The notes under the pieces are model-generated. The model searched no databases. It had not been told where the DNA came from and saw only the letters and a program-made list of their open reading frames with translations. Shown in pieces: positions 8,329 to 14,198 of a stretch of DNA of 15,882 bases. The stretch spans positions 1 through 15,882 of the forward strand of contig DJPO01000073.1 of assembly GCA_002437405.1 (NCBI GenBank), given 5' to 3'. This DNA comes from Opitutia bacterium UBA6410 (GTDB taxonomy: Bacteria > Verrucomicrobiota > Verrucomicrobiia > Opitutales > Intestinicryptomonadaceae). A program made the position numbers and the translations under genes. Numbering within the stretch: position 1 is the first letter of the stretch; every line of letters begins with the position of its first letter.

Positions 8329-8372
8329 GAGTAGTTCCACTCTCAAGCGTGATTGTTGGCTAACTCCTCGCA
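8329..8372. repeat. Truncated third copy of the ~252-bp repeat
   Basis: It starts with GAGTAGTTCCACTCTCA, identical to the first 17 bases of copy 1. It then skips about 20 bases and continues with ATTGTTGGCTAAC, close to TATTGTTGATTAAC in copy 1. After that it loses similarity and runs directly into the dapB-like fragment. Confidence 0.7.
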
Positions 8373-8450
8373 CCCCGTCCAACGCGAAGATAAACGTGTG
8401 CTCGCCGACGACGCTACCGCCGCGCAGGGCATGCACACCGATTCCCCCGC
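8373..8450 (-). pseudogene. Fragment of a second dapB (relic)
   Basis: On the minus strand this stretch encodes about 24 residues (IGVHALRGGSVVGEHTFIF, then ALDG) that match residues 176-199 of the intact DapB next door (IGVHALRGGSVVGDHTVIF, then AADG). Bases align to 8716-8793 with an offset of 343. Nothing else of DapB is intact around it: the matching frame upstream runs into terminator DNA and downstream into the repeat. Several differences between the two are synonymous third-base changes, so the parent of the fragment probably evolved as a working gene before it was broken. It has no start codon or ribosome-binding site and is not expected to make a product. Confidence 0.8.
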
Positions 8451-8484
8451 AACTGCAAAATTTCGCCAGTACCGCAACAAAAAA

Positions 8485-8522
8485 AACCGACTCGCGCAAG
8501 CGCGCGAATCGGTTCTTTTTTT
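8485..8522. terminator. Bidirectional intrinsic terminator of the dapA-dapB transcript
   Basis: AACCGACTCGCGC (8485-8497) and GCGCGAATCGGTT (8502-8514) pair over 12 of 13 positions with loop AAGC. On the plus strand the stem is followed by C and seven T. On the minus strand it is followed by a T-run, complement of the A-run starting at 8479. It lies about 60 bp after the dapB stop and is well placed to end the minus-strand transcript. It could also stop read-through from trmB across the repeats. Confidence 0.85.
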
Positions 8523-8575
8523 GCGGGACTTCGCAATCCCTAAAAATTTTTTGCGGATTCAATAGAAAAAATTTT

Positions 8576-9313
8576 CTATACGTCAAAGCCCAAGACGGAT
8601 TCCATTCCGTAGACTTTCGGCTCGTGCGCCGAAGAGACGAGCCACTTGGCGGCGCGCAACGCGCCTTTTGCGAAAATCTTTCTGTCGGCGGCTTTGTGGG
8701 TCAGTTCCACCCTCTCGCCGTCCGCCGCGAAGATTACCGTGTGGTCGCCGACAACGCTACCGCCGCGCAGGGCGTGTACGCCGATTTCGCCGACGGGTCT
8801 TTCGCCGACCTGTCCGTGTCTGCCGTAGCAGACGCTTTCCTCGCCGACGCCGCGGGCTTCGCAGACAACCTGCTTGAGCTTTTCAGCCGTGCCGCTGGGC
8901 GCGTCCTTCTTGTGTTTGTGGTGCATTTCGACGATTTCGACATCGTAGGAATTGTCGAGAATCGTCGCCGCAACTTTCGTCAAATAATTGAGCAGATTGA
9001 CACCTACGGAATAGTTGCCCGCCCAGACAATCGGAACGGACTTGGCGCATTCGACGATTTCGGCGCGCTGGGCATCGGTGTGCCCCGTAGTGCCGATTAC
9101 GAGTGGCTTTTTGTGCTCGGCGCAAAGTTTCGCGAGCACGGGAGTCGCCTCTCTGAAGGAAAAATCTATCGCGGCGTCGCAACCTGCGATGAAGTCGGCG
9201 GGGTTTGCGCCGACGTCGCACGCGGCGACGATTTCGCAGCCGCATTCGGCGGCGGCTTCGGCTATTGCGCGCCCCATTCTGCCGTTCGCGCCGTTGAGTA
9301 AAATCCTGACCAT
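8576..9313 (-). CDS. dapB: 4-hydroxy-tetrahydrodipicolinate reductase DapB
   Basis: 245 aa. It reduces the DapA product with NAD(P)H to tetrahydrodipicolinate on the way to diaminopimelate (cell wall) and lysine. The dinucleotide-binding motif GANGRMG is at residues 8-14 and IGTTG at 73-77. The catalytic HHKHKKDAPSGTA starts at 131, with H131 as the probable acid and K135 aligned to K163 of E. coli. The C-terminal signature GVHALRGGSVVGDHTVIF is at 178-195. It is shorter than the 273-aa E. coli enzyme, mostly in the N-terminal Rossmann part, as in many bacteria. Its ATG lies 1 bp after the dapA stop, so the two steps are translated from one message. Part of its 3' region is duplicated as a relic at 8373-8450. 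Confidence 0.97.
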   Translation of the reverse strand: MVRILLNGANGRMGRAIAEAAAECGCEIVAACDVGANPADFIAGCDAAIDFSFREATPVLAKLCAEHKKPLVIGTTGHTDAQRAEIVECAKSVPIVWAGNYSVGVNLLNYLTKVAATILDNSYDVEIVEMHHKHKKDAPSGTAEKLKQVVCEARGVGEESVCYGRHGQVGERPVGEIGVHALRGGSVVGDHTVIFAADGERVELTHKAADRKIFAKGALRAAKWLVSSAHEPKVYGMESVLGFDV

Positions 9314-9314
9314 A

Positions 9315-10199
9315 TTACAAAATCCCCGAGTTCTGCATTTCGCGCTTTAGAATTTCGACGTTTTCGGGGCGCATTGCGCACAGCGGCAGGCGCACGAAAT
9401 CGTCCTTAATCAGACCCGCCATTTTCATCGCGGTCTTTGCGGGAACGGGATTCGGCTCGATAAACAACGCCTTGAAGAAGCCGTGCAGTTTCGCGTCGAT
9501 TTCCGCAGCCTTCGCCCAATCGCCCGACATAGCGGCGTTGACGAGTTCGACCATCGTCGCGGGGACGAGGTTCGATGCGACGCTGACGACGCCCTTTGCG
9601 CCCGCCTTGATAAATTCCGTCGTAAGTCCGTCGTCGCCGCTGAGAATGTCGACTTTCCCGTCCGCCTTTGCGAAGAGATCCGCGACTTTCTCGACCTTTC
9701 CGCCAGCCTCCTTGAGAACGCGGAAATTATCGTACGCGGCTCTCAGGCGCAAAACGGTGTCGTTGGAGATTTCGATTCCGCAGCGTCCGGGGATTGAGTA
9801 GAGCATAATGGGCTTTGCGGTGTGCTTGGCAAGCTCCGACATATGCAGGAAAAGACCCTCCTGCGACGGCTTGTTGTAGTAGGGCGCGACGACCAAAAAT
9901 CCGTCCGCGCCAGCCTTGTCCGCCTCGACGGTCAGTTCGACCGCCTCGCGCGTGCAGTTCGAGCCAGTCCCCGCGAAGACGGGAATGCGGCCGTCGGCGA
10001 CTTTTATCGCGTATTTGATTACGTCCAAGTGCTCTTTTGCGTCGAGCGTGGGGCATTCGCCCGTAGTCCCGACTGCGACGACGCCGCTGACGCCGCCCGC
10101 AACCTGCGATTCTATAAGCCGTCCAAGACTTTCATAATCCACGCCGTCGGGCGTCATGGGGGTTATGAGAGCCGTCCATACTCCTGAAAAATTTTGCAT
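9315..10199 (-). CDS. dapA: 4-hydroxy-tetrahydrodipicolinate synthase DapA
   Basis: 294 aa, the normal length. It condenses pyruvate with aspartate semialdehyde, the first committed step of diaminopimelate/lysine synthesis. The protein is a single (beta/alpha)8 barrel. The pyruvate-binding GTTGE is at residues 44-48, the active-site tyrosine Y134 is in LYSIPGRCG with R139 close by, and the Schiff-base lysine K163 is in VLKEAGG. YYNKPSQEG at 107-115 is also typical. dapB follows after 1 bp. A GNAT acetyltransferase gene ends 41 bp upstream on the same strand. No lysine riboswitch-like leader is possible in so short a gap, so any such control would have to lie upstream of the acetyltransferase. 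Confidence 0.97.
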   Translation of the reverse strand: MQNFSGVWTALITPMTPDGVDYESLGRLIESQVAGGVSGVVAVGTTGECPTLDAKEHLDVIKYAIKVADGRIPVFAGTGSNCTREAVELTVEADKAGADGFLVVAPYYNKPSQEGLFLHMSELAKHTAKPIMLYSIPGRCGIEISNDTVLRLRAAYDNFRVLKEAGGKVEKVADLFAKADGKVDILSGDDGLTTEFIKAGAKGVVSVASNLVPATMVELVNAAMSGDWAKAAEIDAKLHGFFKALFIEPNPVPAKTAMKMAGLIKDDFVRLPLCAMRPENVEILKREMQNSGIL

Positions 10200-10240
10200 A
10201 CTTTCAATATTCGACTATCCGCGCGTGTGTTGCAAGAATT

Positions 10241-10888
10241 TTATGCGCGGTTTTCGGGCATTTCGGGGCGATATTTTTCGGAATTTTCGGGCGGCAGGAT
10301 TTCGAGATTTTCGAGCATCGTGCGCCGTGCGGATTCGAAGCAGCCGTAGACGCGCCGTGAGAGCGCGCGAATCGCGTCAATAACGGTTTGCGGAGCGATT
10401 TTCCCGCGCCCGAAGCCGTCGGAATTCAAAAACCAGATGTCCATTTTTACGGTTTCGGAATTCGGGGCTGGCATAAGGTAGTTTATCGGGAGCTTGTAAA
10501 GTCCGCACTTTTCGTAGAATTTTATCCGCCGAATTGTCGCGGGATTCGCCGCGTCGGGCGGCTCGACCTCCAGAAACATTCCCTTTATTTCGGCGTGCCT
10601 GCGCGCGATTTCCCGCAGCAGCACCGTGCCGATTCCGCGCGAGTGGAATTGCTCCAAAACCGCGATATGGTCGAGCATTGCGACGTCTCCCGCATTGTGG
10701 TAAAGGTAGTAGCCGACGACTCCGCCGTTTTGCTCGGCGACCATAAATCGGCTTTCGCCCGAGGCTATCATCTGCGCAAAAGCCGCTTTGGGCTTGAGCT
10801 CGGACGGCGGGAATTGGCGCATCATATCCGAATACAGCCAATCAAACTCTGCCGATGTACCGACTTTTACTGTCAATTTTTCCGCCAT
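10241..10888 (-). CDS. GNAT family N-acetyltransferase
   Basis: 215 aa. The GNAT fold covers about residues 5-135. Strand beta4 reads MLDHIAVLEQ, and the acetyl-CoA loop QFHSRGIG is at 80-87, matching the Q/RxxGxG/A motif A. The NPATIRRIKFYEKCGLYKL stretch after 115 is the usual C-terminal helix/strand (motif B: FYEKCGF-like). The following 75 or so residues are extra for a simple GNAT and largely charged, ending in EKYRPEMPENRA. The acetyl acceptor is unknown. It is the first gene of a likely three-gene transcript with dapA and dapB (41-bp gap), but a metabolic link, for example to acetylated diaminopimelate intermediates, is only a guess. No clear Shine-Dalgarno sequence. Confidence 0.85.
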   Translation of the reverse strand: MAEKLTVKVGTSAEFDWLYSDMMRQFPPSELKPKAAFAQMIASGESRFMVAEQNGGVVGYYLYHNAGDVAMLDHIAVLEQFHSRGIGTVLLREIARRHAEIKGMFLEVEPPDAANPATIRRIKFYEKCGLYKLPINYLMPAPNSETVKMDIWFLNSDGFGRGKIAPQTVIDAIRALSRRVYGCFESARRTMLENLEILPPENSEKYRPEMPENRA

Positions 10889-11039
10889 TTTTCGGATTTT
10901 TTTATGGCATTTTTCCCAAAAAACGGCAATCGGATTTCTTTTTCAGTTTCGCAATTTATCTTCATTCAATGAAATAAAAATTGCAAAATCCGCCTGCAAA
11001 AAATTTTTACAAAAAACTACCAAAAAAGTAGAAATTCGC

Positions 11040-11068
11040 TTGACAAATAAAAAAATCCGCCGAACAAT
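11040..11068 (+). promoter_or_regulatory. Sigma70-type promoter for cysK-metY
   Basis: Perfect -35 TTGACA at 11040-11045, 17-bp spacer, and -10 AACAAT at 11063-11068 (four of six matches to TATAAT). The predicted start near 11075 leaves a leader of about 25 nt carrying GAAAGGG as ribosome-binding site. The flanking DNA is very A/T-rich. The whole gap 10889-11100 separates the divergent GNAT and cysK genes. I found no convincing operator in it. Confidence 0.6.
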
Positions 11069-11100
11069 AAGCGCATAAAAATTTACGAAAGGGCAAAAAA

Positions 11101-12024
11101 ATGAATATCAAATCGTCCGTAAAAGAACTAATAGGCAACACCCCGCTCGTGCGCCTGTCGAAAATCAACGACACCGCCGCGGACATAATCGTGAAGGTCG
11201 AGGCGTCCAACCCCTCGGGTTCGGTGAAAGACCGCGCAGCCCTCGCGATGATTGAAGCCGCCAAAAAGCGCGGCATCATAAAGGAAGGCTCGACGATAAT
11301 CGAACCGACCAGCGGCAATACGGGTATCGGGCTGGCGATGATAGGGGCAGTTGACAACTACAACGTAATCCTCGTAATGCCCGACACGATGAGTGTCGAA
11401 CGCCGCAAATTCTTTCAGGCATACGGCGCGAAAGTCGAACTGACCGAAGGCGCAAAAGGCATGAAAGGCGCAATCGAAAGAGCGCAGGAATTATGCAAGC
11501 AAATCCCCAATTCGTTCATTCCCCAGCAATTTGAAAACACCGCCAACCGCGACATTCACGAAAAGACAACAGGCGTCGAAATCTGGAACGACACCGACGG
11601 ACAGGTCGACATCTTCGTGGCTGGCGTTGGCACGGGCGGCACGGTAAGCGGCGTCGGCAAGGCACTCAAAAAGCTCAACCCGAACGTCAAAATCGTGGCG
11701 GTAGAACCCGCAGACTCCCCCGTTCTCTCGGGCGGCAAACCGGGGCCGCACAAATTGCAGGGCATCGGCGCGGGATTCGTCCCAGGCATATACTCGCCCG
11801 AAGTGGTAGACGAAGTTATCCAAATCACCACCGAACAGGCGGGCGAAGCTGCCAGAAAGCTTGCACACAAAGAGGGAATCCTCGCGGGCATATCGTCGGG
11901 AGCGGCGTTGTACGCGGGCTTTGAACTCGGCAAACGCCCCGAAAACGCGGGCAAGAAAATCGTGGTACTCCTCCCCGACTCGGGCTCGAGATACCTCTCC
12001 ACTTGGCTTTACGAAGAAAAATAA
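11101..12024 (+). CDS. cysK: Cysteine synthase A (O-acetylserine sulfhydrylase)
   Basis: 307 aa, normal length. It is a PLP enzyme that makes cysteine from O-acetylserine and sulfide. The PLP lysine is K43 in [11 protein letters not shown]. The substrate loop TSGNTG is at 70-75, the phosphate-binding [10 protein letters not shown] at about 175-184, and GISSGAA near 265 completes the site. The whole sequence follows CysK rather than cystathionine beta-synthase, since there is no heme or CBS domain. GAAAGGG 7 nt before the ATG is a good ribosome-binding site. metY follows after 24 bp, so one transcript can direct sulfide into both cysteine and homocysteine. No serine acetyltransferase (cysE) is in the window to supply the substrate. 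Confidence 0.96.
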   Translation: MNIKSSVKELIGNTPLVRLSKINDTAADIIVKVEASNPSGSVKDRAALAMIEAAKKRGIIKEGSTIIEPTSGNTGIGLAMIGAVDNYNVILVMPDTMSVERRKFFQAYGAKVELTEGAKGMKGAIERAQELCKQIPNSFIPQQFENTANRDIHEKTTGVEIWNDTDGQVDIFVAGVGTGGTVSGVGKALKKLNPNVKIVAVEPADSPVLSGGKPGPHKLQGIGAGFVPGIYSPEVVDEVIQITTEQAGEAARKLAHKEGILAGISSGAALYAGFELGKRPENAGKKIVVLLPDSGSRYLSTWLYEEK

Positions 12025-12048
12025 ACTAAAAAATTTAAGGAAACAAAA

Positions 12049-13323
12049 ATGAGCTACAAACCAGAAACACTTGCAGTCCACGCGGGACAAATCCCCGATC
12101 CGACAACCCTCGCACGCGCCGTCCCCGTCTACAGGACGACCGCATACAACTTCAAAAGCGCGAAGCACGGCGCAGACCTCTTCGCCCTCAAAGAAAGCGG
12201 AAACATCTACGCGCGCTTGATGAACCCCACAAACGATGTCCTCGAAAAACGCCTCGCGGCACTCGAGGGCGGCGCGGCGGCGTTGACGGTCTCTTCGGGC
12301 ACGGCGGCGATTGCCTTCACGATTCTGAACATTCTCCGCGCGGGCGACGAACTCGTGAGCGCAAACAACCTCTACGGCGGCACTTACACGCAGTTCGACG
12401 CGATTCTGCCCCAGTACGGAATCAAGACCAACTTCACGAAAGTCAACGACTTCGCGGCGGTCGAAAGCGCGATTAACGAACGCACCCGCGCCATCTATAT
12501 AGAAGTGGTCGGCAACCCCGCGCTCGAAGTTGCGGATATCGAGGAATACTCGAAAATCGCGAAACGCCACCACCTGCCGCTCATCGTCGACTCCACCTTC
12601 ACACCCCCGACGCTCCTGCGCCCGATAGACTTCGGCGCGGACATCGTAATCCACTCGCTCTCGAAGTGGATAGGCGGACACGGCACGGCAATCGGCGGCG
12701 CGGTAATCGACTCTGGCAAATTCGACTGGAGCGACCCGAAATTCGCCCTCTACAACGAGCCCGACGGCGGATACCACGGCCTGCGCTTCGCCCACGACCT
12801 CGGCGACCTCAACCCGCTCGCGTTCATCTTGCGCCTGCGCACTGTCGGTCTGCGCAACCTCGGCCCGACGCTCGCGCCCGACGCTGCGTGGATTTTCCTG
12901 CAGGGTATCGAAAGCCTTCCGCTTAGAATCGCGCGCCACAGCGAAAATGCGCTGAAAGTCGCCCAGTATCTGAAGTCGCACCCGAATGTTGCGTGGGTTC
13001 GCTACCCTGGACTCGAAAGCGACGAATCGTACCCGATTGCGAAAAAATACCTCAAAAACGGGTTCGGCGGAATGGTCGTTTTCGGACCGAAGGGCGGATA
13101 CGAAAAGGCGGTAAAAATCGTCGACAACATCAAGCTTTTCAGCAACCTGGCAAATGTCGGAGACGCGAAGAGCCTGATTCTGCACCCCGCGAGCACCTCG
13201 CACTCGCAGATGAGCGAAGCCGACCAAATCGCCTCGGGCTTGACTCCCGACTTGGTGAGACTGTCAATCGGCATCGAACACATCGACGACATCATCGCCG
13301 CATTGGACGAAGTTTTGGCGTAA
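12049..13323 (+). CDS. metY: O-acetylhomoserine sulfhydrylase (MetY-type)
   Basis: 424 aa. It belongs to the Cys/Met-metabolism PLP family. The PLP lysine is K206 in IHSLSKWIGGHG, D181 in VDSTFTPP contacts the PLP nitrogen, and YARLMNPT at 54-61 supplies the Tyr/Arg phosphate contacts from the neighbouring subunit. SSGTAA is at 82-87. The length of about 425 aa and the KWIGGHG form of the lysine motif fit O-acetylhomoserine aminocarboxypropyltransferase (direct sulfhydrylation to homocysteine) better than the ~380-aa MetB/MetC enzymes. A good ribosome-binding site, TTAAGGA, precedes the ATG by 8 nt. It shares a transcript with cysK. Substrate choice (O-acetyl or O-succinyl ester) is inferred from family resemblance only. 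Confidence 0.92.
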   Translation: MSYKPETLAVHAGQIPDPTTLARAVPVYRTTAYNFKSAKHGADLFALKESGNIYARLMNPTNDVLEKRLAALEGGAAALTVSSGTAAIAFTILNILRAGDELVSANNLYGGTYTQFDAILPQYGIKTNFTKVNDFAAVESAINERTRAIYIEVVGNPALEVADIEEYSKIAKRHHLPLIVDSTFTPPTLLRPIDFGADIVIHSLSKWIGGHGTAIGGAVIDSGKFDWSDPKFALYNEPDGGYHGLRFAHDLGDLNPLAFILRLRTVGLRNLGPTLAPDAAWIFLQGIESLPLRIARHSENALKVAQYLKSHPNVAWVRYPGLESDESYPIAKKYLKNGFGGMVVFGPKGGYEKAVKIVDNIKLFSNLANVGDAKSLILHPASTSHSQMSEADQIASGLTPDLVRLSIGIEHIDDIIAALDEVLA

Positions 13324-13351
13324 AAATAAAATTTTCCGAAACTTTTTGAAA

Positions 13352-13390
13352 AAAACGGGCGGGACGCAATTCGGGCGTTCCGCCCGTTTT
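13352..13390 (+). terminator. Intrinsic terminator of cysK-metY
   Basis: AAAACGGGCGG (13352-13362) pairs perfectly with CCGCCCGTTTT (13380-13390). GACGC (13363-13367) with GCGTT (13375-13379) extends the stem to 16 bp with one G-T pair and a 7-nt loop. It starts 28 bp after the metY stop. Confidence 0.9.
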
Positions 13391-13403
13391 GCCTTTGTTT
13401 ATC

Positions 13404-13437
13404 CTGCTTTCGACGGGAGAAGCAGCCCGTATTTTTT
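13404..13437 (+). terminator. Second, weaker terminator-like structure with alternative pairing
   Basis: ACGGG (13413-13417) pairs with CCCGT (13426-13430) and is followed by ATTTTTT. CTGCTT (13404-13409) can instead pair with AAGCAG (13420-13425). The two stems interleave, and because no bases separate the two 3' arms, they can hardly form together. This could be a back-up stop for metY or a chance overlap. Confidence 0.35.
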
Positions 13438-13538
13438 CCATTAATTTGTAGCCGATTGACAATTTGCGAATTTTTTTTCAAAAAAACTGCTTGACATTTT
13501 CGAAATCAAAAACAGACTGGAAAACATAATAAAAAATT
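13438..13538. promoter_or_regulatory. A/T-rich leader with two TTGACA boxes
   Basis: TTGACA occurs at 13456-13461 and at 13491-13496. Each is followed by a similar string (ATTTGCGAA and TTTTCGAAA), 35 bp apart. Neither has a good -10 at 16-18 bp. CATAAT at 13525-13530 resembles a -10 but lies 28 bp from the second box. A promoter for the hairpin chain downstream is plausible but not demonstrated. Confidence 0.3.
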
Positions 13539-13734
13539 TCTCCTACGGGAGATGGGGTAAATAAATAAAGTAGAAAATAAACTGGCCAGTAGCGTGGGGG
13601 TACGCTACTGGCCTTCTGCTTTTCTACTTTTTACCATCGAAAGATGGTCGAGTATATAACCGTTGTTGCAGTCGAAAATCCCCACTCAATGGGTATTACA
13701 AAAAAAAATAGCCCGCTCGGAATTTCGGGCGGGC
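13539..13734 (+). ncRNA. Candidate structured RNA: chain of stable hairpins ending in a terminator
   Basis: Four consecutive hairpins are visible. (1) TCTCC-TACG-GGAGA at 13539-13552, capped by a UNCG-type loop. (2) A 64-nt rod at 13567-13630: AAAGTAGAAAA pairs with TTTTCTACTTT, then a symmetric 6x6 internal loop (TAAACT/TTCTGC), then the perfect 12-bp stem GGCCAGTAGCGT/ACGCTACTGGCC with loop GGGGGT. (3) ACCATC-GAAA-GATGGT at 13633-13648, GNRA-capped. (4) The terminator at 13711-13734. The loop GGGGG could pair with CCCC at 13680-13683. No open reading frame fits. I recognise no known family (not 6S, SRP, RNase P or tmRNA). The strand is inferred from the terminator, which also works in the other direction; rod and small hairpins would fold on either strand. 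Confidence 0.45.
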
Positions 13735-13750
13735 ACATTTTTTCTATTTT
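13699..13750. terminator. Bidirectional intrinsic terminator
   Basis: GCCCGCTCG (13711-13719) pairs with CGGGCGGGC (13726-13734), 9 bp with one T-G pair and loop GAATTT. On the plus strand ACATTTTTT follows. On the minus strand the complement of the A-run 13700-13708 gives nine T. It ends the rph transcript coming from the right and the candidate RNA from the left. The remaining 13751-13869 holds only a weak TGGCG/CGCCA stem near 13827 and no gene. Confidence 0.8.
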
Positions 13751-13869
13751 AGGGCTTGAGACGCGGTCGGGTTTTTATTCCAAATATCCGCGCCGCGCGC
13801 TCGGACAAACGCACATTCCCGCGCTCTGGCGTTTTTATCCGCCAAGCACTCTGCGGCAAAAGAAAAAAA

Positions 13870-14196
13870 TTAGCCGAGTTTTGCGCAGGCGGCGCGGACT
13901 GCCGCTTCGACGCACTTTTCGCACGGCGTCTTGTGGACTGTTTTTATCTCGCGGCAGCATTTCGCCCCGACTTTTTCGGAAAATTCCGCGGCTATCGAGT
14001 CCGTGGAATCGGGACAGAGTTTTTCCGCCGCAAACAACGCTCCGCAAAGCCCATCGGGCGCGCGCCCGCCGCCGCAGGAAGCGAGCGCGGCAATGCCGTC
14101 CGAGTCGTCGGGCTTGAACGCCGCGTAGACTGTCTGGGCGCAGTTGTACGGCTTGCGGAATTTGGCAAGCGCGGCTTCGACTTTCCCGTTTTCCAT
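13870..14196 (-). CDS. C_GCAxxG_C_C family putative redox protein
   Basis: 108 aa with nine cysteines: 19, 41, 51, 61, 80, 81, 92, 95 and 104. The order NCAQ (18-21), SCGGGRAPDGLCGALFAA (40-57) and KCCREI (79-84), followed by paired C92/C95, matches the family named for its C...GCAxxG...C...C cysteine pattern, thought to be redox-active or metal-binding but without a proven function. It has no signal peptide and no membrane segment, so it is cytoplasmic. The ATG at 14196 lies 2 bp after the rph stop, so it is the second gene of that transcript. It is somewhat shorter than many members (about 120-150 aa), with a short segment between the CGG motif and the CC pair. Confidence 0.85.
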   Translation of the reverse strand: MENGKVEAALAKFRKPYNCAQTVYAAFKPDDSDGIAALASCGGGRAPDGLCGALFAAEKLCPDSTDSIAAEFSEKVGAKCCREIKTVHKTPCEKCVEAAVRAACAKLG

Positions 14197-14198
14197 AA

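Noticed and set aside
7824..8372. CRISPR array
   Set aside because: The repeats are about 252 bp, directly adjacent and without unique spacers, and no cas genes are present.
8074..8586. A 170-codon open frame on the minus strand across the repeat, the dapB relic and the terminator
   Set aside because: It overlaps the end of dapB and crosses a clear terminator, and the frame is not kept between repeat copies. It has no ribosome-binding site. Only the short dapB-like part reflects real ancestry.
10889..11100. T-box, SAM or lysine riboswitch before cysK or before the GNAT-dapA-dapB unit
   Set aside because: The cysK leader is predicted at about 25 nt and the gap is A/T-rich without the conserved stems of these riboswitches.
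11491..13227. A 578-codon open frame antisense to cysK and metY
   Set aside because: It is a by-product of GC-rich codon use opposite two well-recognised enzymes. The translation is Arg/Val/Asp-rich, resembles no known protein, and lacks a start signal.
13540..13551. CTCCTACGGGAG is identical to a conserved string in 16S rRNA
   Set aside because: The match is 12 bases, exactly a short stem with a TACG loop, and the flanks do not continue as 16S. It is a convergent stable hairpin, not an rRNA fragment.
13567..13630. Retron or group II intron RNA
   Set aside because: No reverse transcriptase or intron-encoded protein lies in the window, and the recognisable domain V or msr features are missing.
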